From the NCBI RefSeq assembly GCF_004379255.2, contig NC_056042.1:33335928-33399927 (forward strand): DNA of 64,000 nt, written 5' to 3'. Of this stretch, positions 1 to 11,160 are shown in pieces (within the stretch, counting starts at the first letter, position 1; the number at the start of each line of letters is the position of its first letter). Under the pieces are notes generated by a model that made no database searches, had not been told where the DNA came from, and saw only the letters and a program-made list of their open reading frames with translations. The translations under genes and the position numbers were made by a program. The stretch comes from Salvia splendens. Its lineage: Eukaryota > Streptophyta > Magnoliopsida > Lamiales > Lamiaceae.

Positions 1-180
1 AGCAACGTAGAGACGCATGAGGCTCATGCGTCTCTCCCGAAGACGCATGATCCACATGCGTCGTCTAATAAAAAAACAAAAAAAAAGAGAGACGCATGAC
101 CCTCATGCGTCTCTATAAAAGATGCATAAAGGTCATGCGTCTCATTAAAAAGAGACGCATGAGGGTCATGCGTCTCTCCC
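1..180. repeat. Array of four short hairpins
   Basis: Four inverted repeats follow one another. Each has arms close to GAGACGCATGA and TCATGCGTCTC around a 3-nt loop, near 10-35, 43-63, 90-115 and 152-177. The second and third are imperfect. They are separated by A-rich spacers. No ORF covers them. They could be the end of a foldback or MITE-like element that begins outside the window; the boundary is not visible. Confidence 0.6.
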
Positions 181-654
181 AAACCCGGAACAAAAAAAAA
201 CTCTAGAACAAACGAGGAATGCTAACTCTATTCTAGTACAAAAATAGAAAAAACCCGTGATCCTATGGATCAATATTTTTTACGCGAAAGATTGCTGAAT
301 AGGTCCACTCACCTCTTACAGATGCTTGAAATGCAGGTGGTTAGACTGAGAAACGAAAAAGAATTGAAAACAATAGTGTATGTACAGTGGGATATCAAAT
401 AATCGTTGATTTATATAACTATGGAAACTATGTAATTTGAGGGAGCCTCTAGATAGATTTTTAGTTACTTTCGAAAAAAAAGGACTGTAGTTAGCAATGT
501 CAGCCGCATCTTCCATTCTTTTATTCTTACTTAGCATATATGTGGTGTACCAATAATCTCTATCCATTAATAGTGTAGCTATTATTATAGTCATTTTGCA
601 CATATGTTAAAGTGGCTCCGGGTTTATATGAATTGATATACTTTTTTAGTCACC
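181..654 (+). other. Upstream region of the FAR1-ALDH6 gene
   Basis: This AT-rich stretch has no convincing coding sequence. A pyrimidine run ending in TTTTTTAG at 642-649 lies directly before the ATG at 655, so the first coding exon may follow an intron in the 5' untranslated leader. The ATG context CACCATGG is good for plant initiation. No clear TATA box was placed. Confidence 0.4.
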
Positions 655-1258
655 ATGGTTTTGAGAGCTTATTCTGACTTCAGCAGATATAGTTTGTCCT
701 CTTCAGGATCTTCCCCGACCAGTTACATGGAGTTTGATGAAACTCCACAGATGCTCCCACCTCCACCTGGGAGTTTCATTGATAGAGAAGAACTTATTGA
801 ACATGTTGGGGAGTTCGCCGTCTCTCAGGGATATGTTGTCACCATTAAGCAGTCTAAGAAGGACAGAGTTGTAGTCCTTGGTTGTGACAGAGGAGGTGTT
901 TATCGAGATAGGCGCAAAACTATTGATGAGGCCACTGGTGAACCTCTGCGCAAAAGGAAATCTGGTTCGCGACTGACAAACTGCCCATTCGAGCTACTGG
1001 GTAAGAAGGAGGATGGCTTGTGGGTACTCACGGTTAAGAATGGTTCACATAATCATGAACCAATGAAGGACATATCAGAACATCCATCTGCGCGGCGCTT
1101 CAACGAGAAAGAAGTCATGCTAATCAAGGAAATGACAGATGCAGGTCTAAAACCTCGCCAGATACTTAAAAGACTTAGACAAACAAATCCCGAGCTTTTA
1201 TCTACACCAAAGCATGTTTATAATGTGAAAGCCAAGCTTCGGCAAGGAAATCTTACAG
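655..1258 (+). CDS. FAR1-like DNA-binding domain exon
   Basis: The open frame encodes about 201 residues to a donor at 1259 (CAG/GT, phase 1). The WRKY-GCM1/FAR1 zinc pattern is visible: a Cys in GCDRGG, a Cys in NCPFEL and the HNH of SHNHEP, followed by a helical region ([15 protein letters not shown]). This domain is known from FAR1/FHY3 proteins, which derive from MULE transposases. The MULE catalytic core and SWIM finger are absent. If the donor is not used, the frame ends at 1275 after six more residues and this would be a stand-alone FAR1-domain protein of 206 aa. The ATG at 655 was chosen for its context and the acceptor-like site just upstream. Confidence 0.7.
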
Positions 1259-4200
1259 GTCTATGTTTCCTTTAAATCATCTCCTAAACTATAGATACAT
1301 TTTAAGTTCATTATTTTTGTGTAACTGTGGCCATAGTCGTCCTTCACTATTAAATCCGATAATCCATGATGATGCGATATCATAAATATGATTACCGCCT
1401 CACGCGAACCCATCATATTTTACTCACTTGCAACTAATAATCTAGTGGTATATCTTTTCCTGCTCTTTCTTTGATTAAAGAATCACATTTAAGAATAGGA
1501 ACATAAAACGGAAGAAGACACTGTTAATTTGTTAATGAAGCATATTAGATGGAGATTAACAACCAAAGGATGTATATCATCCTGGCCTGCGAGGAGGACA
1601 TTATGAAAGATATCCTACCCAGCATCACATTATGGTCCAGTCAGATGTTTTAGAAGATTAGGTTGAATCAAATAAATTTTCCCAGTGATAACTGCCAGGG
1701 ACAAGAGGCAATTTTACCATTTCTTAAGATCTAAAAATCTCATTACAGTAATCAAGTAAAACCTGAGAGGGTATTGCAGACATGGTGCAAAATGAAGAGC
1801 CTGTCTTTATTGAGTTCTTGATATAACAAATATGGGGAAAGCTTTTGCTTTCATTTCAAAACATGGACATCTGAAAGGACTTATATGATTCCGACTCTTG
1901 TAGAAAGTATGTTGATTTTGTGCCCTTCCAAACAGCCTTGTTCCTCTTATAATAAACTTGAGATGTAACATAAATTGCCTTATTTATATCTTTTGCAACA
2001 GTGAGGAGATTGAAGACGCTGAAATCTCCTACAGCAGTTGAGGGAAACTCTGAACCCTCAACGTCTTCGGAGCCATCATGGAAGAAACGGTATCCCCCGG
2101 TAATGAGTGGCCACAACGATGAACCTTTTATATCTAAGACTATTCTATGACTGGGTTTTATTGGTCGCTCTATTAGTGAGAGCTAAGTGGTCTCATATCT
2201 GGGTTTATATCTAATCTATACTTTTGGAATGTTTCTTTTTTTTGTGGTCTCGCAGAGGGTCCCAAATCTTATTGGTGGTAGATTTATTGATTCACAGTCA
2301 TCATCATCTATCGATGTGTTAAATCCTGTGAGTGCTAGAATGTATATGTGTCATCACTGTTTTCTAAAGTTTCTAATGCTACTAGTTTATAAACAATTAT
2401 AGGCCACACAGCAAGTGGTTGCACAAGTTCCTTTGTCCACGGGTGAGGAACTTAAGGCGGCAGTATTTGCAGCAAAAAGAGCATTTATATCCTGGCGAAA
2501 TACCCCGGTTACTACTCGTCAACGAACTATGTTTAAGCTTCAAGAGCTTATTCGACGTGATATTGTAAATTTTTGGTACTCTTACCTCTTTACTCTTTCA
2601 GTTTTACGAGTCAAGTTATTGAAGACCTTATAATTGTTTCCAGGATAAGCTTGCCGGCTGCATAACATCAGAGCAGGGTAAGGCATTAAAGGATGCTTTT
2701 AATGATGTCTCCCGAGGGATTGGTGAGTCCGTCTTTTATTGCAATTATTGCCTTATTAAACCATGTATTCCTTTGGTGGCGGCCTCAAAAAAGAAAAAAA
2801 AAACATGTGGTACTTGGAATTTAAATATTAGGCTCCTTGGAACTTCATACATTGATAGAGCAAATAAACTTTATATGATACTTTACCTCTTTGCTGGATA
2901 AAACATAACGGGACAAAATAATCTTTAACTAAAGTTAGAGTTGCGTCTGATCTTTATAACTTTTAGGAACACTTTGTGAGTAGATCTGCTTTTCTCTGAT
3001 TCTATTTTATCTACTTTTTTCTCAATGATTTTTAACTGAAATCTGAAAGATATCATCAACACCAAAGAAGAATTACTGGTCAAATGTGTATTTTTCATTG
3101 TGGAGATTCAGCAAGCTGCATGATTTAGTCTGATAGAATGTTTTACACAGAGCTTGTTGAACATGCTTGTGGAATGGCAAATTTGCATATGGGGGACTTC
3201 TTCCCAAATATATCAAATGGCATTGATACTTATAGCATCCGTGAGCCCCTTGGTATTTGTGCGGGGATATGCTCTTTCAATTTTCCTGCCATGATTCCGT
3301 TATTGGTTGGTTTCTAATTCTCTCTGCTTGTTTCTTTCTGAAGCTACAGTTTGCTTCTTATACATATGAACCGTTGAAATTCTCCTTGCTTTTCATGTCA
3401 AATACGGTCGACTTCTAGCCTGTAAGATGTAGCTTGTTAGGATGGGCGTTCCTTCAATAAAGTGTCGAAACCAGTTTCCCACGTAGAGTAGAGGATAGAT
3501 TGTTTACCTGCTAATTACAGACACTGTTGCGAATCATTAGAAGGTATCCGTGTTAAAAAATTTTAAGGGTTAAAAACAGTTACTTAACCAGCTTAGCATG
3601 TAAAGGATCAAAAATCTTGTCAGGCAAGTGTTATTAAATAGTTTTCTAAAGAAGACTTTTTTTAAAAATTGAAGCTTATATAGTCTCTTTAATCAACATC
3701 ACTTAATTGGAATCGCAACAGACAGATAAGCACAGATGGCAATAATAAAACTGGGAAAAATATAAAATACTAGATATACTAGACTGAGAGTGTTTTACAT
3801 GAGGTTCCTAATGAATTCTCCATCCTTCTAAGACTACCATGTTTCTGGAGATGACCATATGAGTTGCATTGTGTAGATTGGGCAGATTCTCCAATTCAAT
3901 TTTCAAATTCTACTTCTTTAGTTATCATTTATCAATCCTTACTGTTTTGAATCTTGTAGTTTTCACACTTTCATTATTCTCACTGCTTGAAAATTCTCCG
4001 CAGATGTTTCCGATTGCTATTACATGTGGCAATACATTCATATTAAAAACTTCTGAGAAAGCACCAGGTATTTTTATAGAATGTCACATTTAACTTAAAG
4101 AATATCTGGTTTTAGTGATATATGATCATTAGTCATTCTTATTGTTTAATATCTTTCATTAGCATTTATATGTAGAAAGTTCCCACACTTATCTGATGAT

Positions 4201-7200
4201 ATACCATTTGCTAATGTTTACTTGTTTTCCTCTACTCCTAGATCCTTATTATGGATTGCATGTTCTTTTTCTGCTTTGTACACACCATTATAAAGTTAAT
4301 GCCCATTTTTTTCTGACCCTTCCTTACTCTCAGGAGCTTGTGTGCATCTCTCCGAGTTAGCGATGGAGGCTGGTTTGCCTAATGGAGTCCTAAATGTTAT
4401 ACATGGCACCAATGTGAGCTCTCTGTTTGTATTTGGAATCTTGCTCTTTGATGATATATCGATTTGTCATATAAATAAATTTTAGGATGATTTGATTTTA
4501 TGGGTTCTTCCTTAACTATTGCATACTGCTTATCCATGTTGATTGTGGCTCTCCATTAGAAAAATGCTTTAGACAATGTGTTCAGAAAAACGTGAATTAT
4601 TTTATAGACTATTATTGGGTTATCTGACGAATATTTGCTTCTAATAATTTTTTGAGATTTTGTAGGACATCATTGATGCCATATGCGATGATGATGAAAT
4701 CAAGGCTGTGTCATACGTTGGCTCAGATGCAGTGAGTTCAGTTTTGCCATATTTCTTTCATTTCACACTGAAAGTGTGCATGTGGAAAGTATATTATGTT
4801 CACAATGATTTTATTTAGAGGCTTGTGTTTAACACATCAAAACCCTTTCCTATGTATATATATTCTTTACTCTAGGTAGGCATGTGATCATTTTTATATG
4901 GTTATATAGACTTATTCCATATGTGGTCCCTGTCATTTACCTTTCAATATTTAACACCTGCATCTTAGTCTCTCCTATCTTATAGTAGTACTCCTGGTTT
5001 GTCATGCTTTTGTTTATTTTATACATAAAGTTGATGGTTTATACTGTAATTTAATATTCTAGAGTGCTGTTTTCTGCATTTTCTGACATAGTAATGGTTT
5101 CTATTTTGTGCCTAGCTGATACCTCATCAGCAACTATTTGGTAGTCGAAGGTTCTTACGGCATGTTGTTATAGCCTCACACTTCTTTTTGTTTCCAGCCT
5201 GGGATGTATGTTCATGCAAGGGCATCTGCCAACAGTAAACGTGTTCAGGTGAAAGTTTAGTTCTTTTTTAGCATCAATTTTCTCTTGATAGTTTTGATTT
5301 CATTTGCAGCTGAAATTTTGGTGTTATTTCAGAGCAATGTAGGTGCAAAGAGTCATGTAGTAGTCATGCCAGATGTAACATATGGATACGTTAAATGCTT
5401 GGTTTTGTGCTGGCTCTTTGGCTTTGGCTCTGCTGTACAGAGGTGTACAGCAATCAGCACTGTTATCTTTGTTGGAGACTCTAAGTCTTGGTATGCTATC
5501 TTTATTCATGATTTTAAAATGAATCCTGTTGGTGGGGAATGGGGAAGAGGCCAGGAGGGCCCACATAATTTTTTGGAAACTTATTGTACAAATGATTTAG
5601 TAAGAATCTTGTTTATTCATCTATATATATGTGTGTGTAGAAGAATGTTATAGTGGTTATGCATTACCTGTTGTCGTTTTGGCATGAGATAAACAGTTAC
5701 TATGAGTAACTTTTAATTAGTTAGTGCTGGTTCAATTTCCTCAGGGAAGGTAAGCTGGTGGAGCGTGCCATGGCTCTCAAAGTAGATGCAGGGACCGAAC
5801 CAGGAGTGGACCTAGGTCCAGTGATCAGCAAGCAGGTGCACCGATGGATATATATTTTTCTTTTTTGTTACAGATTGTACAGTTAAAGTGTGCATCTGAC
5901 TAATCAAGCAGGTTGTTAAAATTGCTGCTAATAATGAGGCTCTATTGATTTTAAAAGTGTTATCTCTGATCTTCAGGTCAAGGAAAGGATATCCAGGGTG
6001 GTACAAACATTTGTAGATAATGGCGCTAGATTGCTTCTTGACGGGAGAAAAGTTGTGGTGCGTTACCAGATCTTCTAATCTTTTAGTTAGTCCCCCCCTC
6101 TATGTTTTATGAATGCCTATATTATAGTTGTAGGCACCTTATGTTCATTCAACAGTGTCAAAAATGCTAGGATAGTCACCGAATTTTTACTAAACCTTTG
6201 TTATTGAGCTGTTGACTACTACCTTTTGTTGAATCCCCAACAAACTGTTTTTTTTGAAATACGTGGTAGTTTTATGGGTTGACCTATTTACTCATAGTTT
6301 TATGATGAAAAAATAGGTTCCTAAATATGAACTTGGAAACTTTGTTGGTCCTACAATTCTAACTGATATCACTGAAGACATGGAATGCTATGAGGTAAAG
6401 TATCTTCAGAAGACTCCTAGCTCATTGCTTTATGGAAATAAGTCAGATAACGTTTAATCTTAATACGCAGGAAGAAATTTTGGGTCCAATTCTTCTTTGC
6501 ATGCAGGTTGGTATATATTCCCGTCTTGTAAATAGTCTTCATTGCTGCAAATATTTGGTATGTTAACTAATTTTTTCTCTTCCGGACCTTCTTTGTGTTC
6601 AGGCTGGGAGTTTAGACGAGGCAATAGGCATTGTTAACAGAAACAAGTAATTCAGTGAGCTTGGCTTTTCTGAAGACTGTAGTTTTTCATATTGTTTGAC
6701 ATAACCTAATTATTTACGTGGTGCAGACATGGAAATGGAGCGTCCATTTTTACATCTTCATGTGCCACCGCAAGGAAATTTCAGACTGATATCGAGTGTG
6801 GGCAGGTAAGCATTTTTCTGCAATGCTTTCTGAACACTTGCTGAGCACTTCTGTTAAAAACTACCCTTTTTCCCAAATCAATTTCAACCTCGTCTACTCA
6901 GCTGATTTAGCTCATCTACTTACCAGATGGAAGATGTTCTGTGGTTTTAGACTTGCTACTGATTTTTCATGAACCCAGGTTGGTGTAAATGTGGCAGTTG
7001 CAGCTCCATTGCCGCTTTTCTCTTTTACAGGTTCAAAAGCTTTGTTTACCGGCGACATCAACCATTATGGTAAACACACGAAACATCAAGCTTCTGATAT
7101 CCATTGCCAAACAATGGGTTCATAACTATTGTCCTTACCCCCTGCAGGTAAAGCCGGTCTTCAGTTTTACACGCAGATCAAAACCGTGACTCAGCAGTGG

Positions 7201-7539
7201 AAGGATTTCCCCAGCAGCGGGGCATCTTCTTCGTTACTTGCATATGATGCACGGAGCAACAGTGGAGATGTCCACGCATTTCCATCCATCGACTTCACAA
7301 GCAACGACGTGTCACTGGGGCTGCATTTGAGGGATTTCTCAAATGGAGAAGGGGTTCCTCTACCACTCCATGATGATGATCTCCCAAGTCATGATGGGAT
7401 GTCTATTCCATTAGTAGCTTCAAAGGATTTCCCAAGCAGTGATGGTGAATCTTTAGAACAATCTCGAGATCTTCCAAATAGCGACGGAATGTCTTCGATC
7501 CCGCAGTTGGATGGCTCTCACTGGACTTTACACTTTTAG
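655..7539 (+). CDS. FAR1-type DNA-binding domain fused to ALDH6-like dehydrogenase
   Basis: Multi-exon model. Exons: 655-1258, 2002-2099, 2256-2327, 2403-2564, 2644-2722, 3151-3305, 4004-4067, 4334-4413, 4666-4731, 5198-5248, 5333-5490, 5745-5835, 5977-6057, 6317-6394, 6471-6506, 6603-6646, 6727-6805, 6979-7069 and 7148-7539. All have GT-AG borders and compatible phases, giving about 826 aa. Exon 1 carries a FAR1/WRKY-GCM1-like domain. From residue about 235 the protein is homologous to methylmalonate-semialdehyde dehydrogenase, intron by intron like the paralogue at 15377-21131. The oxyanion Asn (FNFPAM) and the catalytic Cys (QRC) remain, but the segment before the Cys is divergent and two residues longer. 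A tail of about 110 aa contains degenerate repeats such as DFPSSDGES and DLPNSDGMS. No mitochondrial presequence is evident. The enzyme part is secure; its joining to the FAR1 exon is inferred from phase and the absence of another first exon. Confidence 0.75.
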
Positions 7540-7737
7540 GTCAGTCACTTTTCCGACTGCAGTATCAGCTTGAGCTCGTCGGTGTTGTAGTCCTTGTTGA
7601 TGATTTGAATTTTATTTTGTTTGTATTTGTGTTCAAGAGTAAGAATTGGTAGAAGTTTGTGTAGTAGATTAGTCTTGTGGAGTATATCTATGTAGTATAT
7701 CAGTATATGTACTTGTTAAGTGTTGAATTAATTAATA
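7540..7737 (+). other. 3' flank of the FAR1-ALDH6 gene
   Basis: This is probably the 3' untranslated region and downstream flank. It is T-rich with TTTATTTTGTTTGTATTTGTG near 7610-7632, a typical plant far-upstream polyadenylation context. No gene is seen. Confidence 0.35.
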
Positions 7738-8306
7738 CTCCCTTCGCCACTTATTAATACTCTCGTTTATTTTTTTCATTAGTTTGAGAATATATTAATA
7801 GGTATATAATAGTAAATAATTAAAAAACAAATATTAAATTAAAGTATTGATTTTTTATTGATAGAAAATGACTCAAGAGATGTGATTCACCTTTGCTCTC
7901 ACTGAATTTCGTGTATTTTAATTAATTCATTTCATTATTTTTGTACTCCTATTCAAATTTCAATTTTTTTACTATATTACTATATGCCATGTTATAAAAT
8001 TTTTACTCTAATAAATTCATCATATTTTTTTAAAATTCTCATTTATGAACCTCGAGTAGTCCTATATTTCTTATGTTTGGGAATAATTAGGTCATCTCTA
8101 ACCATTTATATCAAATTCAAACTCTTTTTTTTTAGTATATATCACATCAAATGATAATTATAGACCAATCATTCACCCTAAATCCAAACCCAAAAAAAAA
8201 TTCATATTCTTTTACTCTTAGTATTTTTATAATTTTACCTATATATTTATCTAAATTACACATTAACTCACAACACTTATCAATAACTTAATTGGGACGG
8301 AGAGAG
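7738..8306. mobile_element. Stowaway/mariner-like MITE
   Basis: The ends CTCCCTTCGCC at 7738 and GGGACGGAGAGAG ending at 8306 are inverted and resemble the Stowaway consensus CTCCCTCCGTCCC. TA dinucleotides flank both sides (7736-7737 and 8307-8308). The interior is AT-rich and non-coding. At 569 bp it is long for Stowaway, so it may hold another insertion. Confidence 0.5.
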
Positions 8307-8387
8307 TATTATAAAAAAAAATTAATAGTATGCTCCATCTCCCATAAAATTAATTCATTTTAGGCTGGGGTTGCTTAAATGTTTCTG

Positions 8388-9097
8388 TAGGGATGTCAAT
8401 CGGGTCGGCCCGACGGGTTTCGGGCCAACCCTACTCGGGTTGCGGGTCAATCGGGTGCGGGCTAATCGGGTTGTGATTTCTTTCGGGTTATAAAAGTCAC
8501 CCCTAACCCTAAAAGCTCGGGTTTCGGGCTAGCCCAGCGGGTTAATCGGGTTGTTGCCGATAATATTAACATGTAATCAATCCAATAAATAATGATTAAT
8601 ATTATTTATATTTATACAATGTAAAACATTTAATTATGATATATTTGAGATATATGTTTAAACTCAATCATAAACAAGATCAAATACCAATATTTGAGAT
8701 ATTTCGTGGAATTTAAATGCATGTTTTAGAAATTTAAATATTTTTTAGTGAATTTGAAAATTTTAATTTATTTATCAATTAATATATTAATAAAAATTCA
8801 ATATATAATTTGTATATTTAATATAAAATTGAATGGTGTTTTTTTTGTTATCTATATTATAAAATTAATCAATGAAGTGTCGAATTAGGAGTAAAAAAAT
8901 AGAATAATAGAAATTTTATCGAGTTTTCGGGCCAGCCCATCGGATTTTCGGGTCTGGCCCTAACGGGTTGCGGGTTAATCGGGTGCGGGGTAATCGGGTT
9001 TTGATTTTATCGGGCTAGAAATTTCCAGCCCTAACCCTATAAATTTCGCGGGCTATTCGGGCCAACCCACGAGTTGCGGGCTACATTGATATCCCTA
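8388..9097. mobile_element. Non-autonomous hAT MITE with 8-bp target duplication
   Basis: Perfect direct repeats TGTTTCTG at 8380-8387 and 9098-9105 flank the element. An 8-bp duplication is the hAT hallmark. The termini TAGGGATGTCAAT and ATTGATATCCCTA match as inverted repeats at 12 of 13 positions. Subterminal regions are packed with GC-rich CGGGT/CGGGC motifs in both orientations, while the middle (8560-8920) is AT-rich. No transposase is encoded. Confidence 0.85.
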
Positions 9098-9237
9098 TGT
9101 TTCTGGTTCATCTTCTTCAACTAATAAATCAGGTATTCTCCTTCCTCTATTGAAATACAACAAGAGGGCTTTATTTGCATTTATCAGAAATAATTTGCGT
9201 TTGCTACGGTGCTACTCCACACTGTTAAAAAAACGCA

Positions 9238-9666
9238 ATGTTTTCAACTGCAAATTTGGGTTGGAGATGCCCTTACACACCAAGTGTTCGATCAAACGAC
9301 ACGGACTACAAAATCCCAGAACCGATTCCGACGGTGCAGCCGCTGAAAAGCATCGTCCCAGCCGCCGAGAACAACATCAACGCGAAATTCATAGTCGTCG
9401 AGAAAGGCCACGTGACTATGAAGAACCAGCGCAAAACCTGCCTCGCCCTGGTCGCCGACGAGACCGCCGCCGTGAACTTCCAGCTATGGGGCGACGAGTG
9501 CGAGGCGGTGGAGGCCGGCGACATACTGTTGCTGAAGAACGGCATATTCTCCTTCCTCAACCCAAAAACCCTGGTGCTCAGGGCCGGGAAGAGAGGCACG
9601 GTGGAAAAAGTTGGGGAATTCACTATGCGCTTCGTGGAGAAGCCCAATTTGAGCAACATTGATTGA
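9238..9666 (+). CDS. SOSS-B-like OB-fold nucleic-acid-binding protein, intronless
   Basis: Single-exon frame of 142 aa. From residue about 36 the protein reads LKSIVPAAENN, then KTCLALVADETAAVNFQLWG, DILLLKNGIFSF and LVLRAGKRG. This is the OB-fold of the SOSS complex subunit B / hSSB family, known to bind single-stranded DNA in genome maintenance. The first 35 residues are not family-like, and the C-terminus stops shortly after the fold. The coding part is much more GC-rich than its surroundings. The absence of introns suggests a retrocopy, but no clear poly(A) tail or target duplication was found. It could be a functional retrogene or a recently silenced copy; the frame is intact. Confidence 0.65.
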   Translation: MFSTANLGWRCPYTPSVRSNDTDYKIPEPIPTVQPLKSIVPAAENNINAKFIVVEKGHVTMKNQRKTCLALVADETAAVNFQLWGDECEAVEAGDILLLKNGIFSFLNPKTLVLRAGKRGTVEKVGEFTMRFVEKPNLSNID

Positions 9667-9929
9667 CCAACCTCTCGTCTCTGCGCTGCTTTACAGATGA
9701 TTGTGAACTCCTTTTATTCTTTTTATGCAGATTAGTTTGAGGAATTCTAGATAGATTTGGGTTTATGAAACACAGATCCTGGGTTTCTGAATTTATTTAT
9801 CAAACAACTGTGTTAAAAAAAACAAGTCTTTGTTCCGGATTTTTATCTCAGATTAATCTTGTCTCATCCATCTAAATTTTTACAGAAAATTGTCATTTAA
9901 AAGTAGTATTTTACTACTATTTTCTGCAG
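9667..9929. other. Intergenic, AT-rich
   Basis: No gene seen. TTTTCTGCAG ending at 9929 looks like a splice acceptor for the fragment that follows. Confidence 0.3.
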
Positions 9930-10554
9930 CGGTTTAGTTCGATTTCTGTGCGGTTTGAGTGGGGAATTAGGTGTTTTGAAGGTAGGGGTTTGCTCAAAAA
10001 CTGTTGTTGGTGAAAAATCGGGGCCGTCGAATTTAATCGATGAAATTGAGGTGGATGTGATTGATAATTTGAATTATTGCAGTAATGTTGGTGGAGAAAT
10101 TGCAGTGATAAATGAAGTTTATGGTAACATTGAATCTGATTCTGAATCTGATGATGGATATGTTGCTAAGAATAATGGCGATGATGAAGACGTTGAAGTT
10201 GATGCTAAGAATAATGTTGGGGATGATGATGATGAAGGTGTTGAATCAGATATCAGAACATTGAGGGAATTGCTGAAGATTGAGCATCAAAAAGTGAATG
10301 ACCTTCAAGCAGAGCTTGTGAAGGAGAGGGCAGCCTCGGCCACTGCGGCCGAGGAGGCAATGGTGATGATTCTGCGGCTGCAGAGTGAGAAGAGCTTGCT
10401 CTAAAGGGAGTGGAGTCAGTACAGGAGGCTGGCTGAGGAGAAGCAAATCCACGATCAGCACGTGATCAGGTCGCTGCAGTTGCTCGTGTGGCAGCACGAG
10501 TTCAAGGGAAGACTATTTGAAGACAACGAGGAGGAGGAGGAGGACAACGCGTGA
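9930..10554 (+). pseudogene. Broken GTD-binding (DUF593, myosin-binder) fragment
   Basis: The frame is acidic and ends in a coiled coil of GTD-binding type: IRTLRELLKIEHQKVNDL, AEEAMVMILRLQSEKSLL, then after an in-frame TAA at 10402-10404 the same frame continues as REWSQYRRLAEEKQ and VIRSLQLLVWQHE to a stop at 10552-10554. The domain is known from plant myosin XI-binding (MyoB, zein-binding) proteins. The TAA falls where the family has an uninterrupted helix, so it is a nonsense change inside the domain. There is no ATG near the 5' end, only a TTG; it looks like an internal exon. A truncated expressed protein cannot be excluded. Confidence 0.6.
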
Positions 10555-10560
10555 TTCGGA

Positions 10561-11157
10561 TTGATTAGGGGAATCTTGACCATGTACAACACACTTGGTG
10601 GTTCTGGGTCATCGACGCCGGGCACGCAGGGGTCGGCGACGCCGGTGGGTACCAACCACCCACTTTCGATGTGGATGTACGTCGAGGCTCCGCTCGCAGC
10701 TTTCCCAGGGTTTGTCCCAGATTCGGAGGATATCCCCGTTGAACCCACTCAGGGAGGAGGCCGAGGCGGTGGAAGCTACAGGGCTGCGTCTGAGGCACCC
10801 GAGGAGGATGAGGAGGAGGAGCGGAGGATCTGGGCCGGCATCCCTACACCAACGAAGAAACAAAGGCGGTGTACACCGCCTGGCTCACCGTCTCATATGA
10901 TCCCATCGTCGGCAACCAACAAGCCGCCAAGTGCTTCTGGGAAAAGGTCCGTGATGTCTACCACGAGACTAAGCCGAAAGGGGCCCGGAAGCGCAAATAT
11001 ACAATGCTTCGTGCTCACTTTGGCCGAGTCGATTTACAGGTCAAAAATTCTGCGGGATCTACTCCACCGAAGCGGCGCACTACCAAAGCGGAGCTTCGGG
11101 CGCCGACATACTGAGGAACGGTATAGGAACGGTATAGGAACAGCGTTGTGGATGGCC
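10561..11157 (+). mobile_element. PIF/Harbinger remnant with Myb-like ORF1
   Basis: The 3' end GCGTTGTGGATGGCC is followed by TTA (11158-11160), the usual Harbinger end and target. Inside, one frame from 10561 encodes the Gly/Pro-rich N-terminus. A second, from about 10848, encodes the Myb/SANT-like part (YTNEETKAVYTAW, DPIVGNQQ). After the A-run near 11042 a third frame gives the C-terminal CGIYSTEAAHYQSGASGAD. At least two frameshifts are therefore present. ORF1 proteins of this type act with the Harbinger transposase in DNA binding. The 5' terminus is not recognisable and appears deleted next to the GTD fragment. Confidence 0.7.
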
Positions 11158-11160
11158 TTA

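Noticed and set aside
1..180. CRISPR-like repeat array
   Set aside because: The repeats are hairpins with variable loops and low-complexity spacers in a plant genome; no cas genes.
5285..5653. 122-aa + strand ORF as a separate gene
   Set aside because: Only 5333-5490 is coding, as one exon of the fused ALDH6 gene; the rest is intron.
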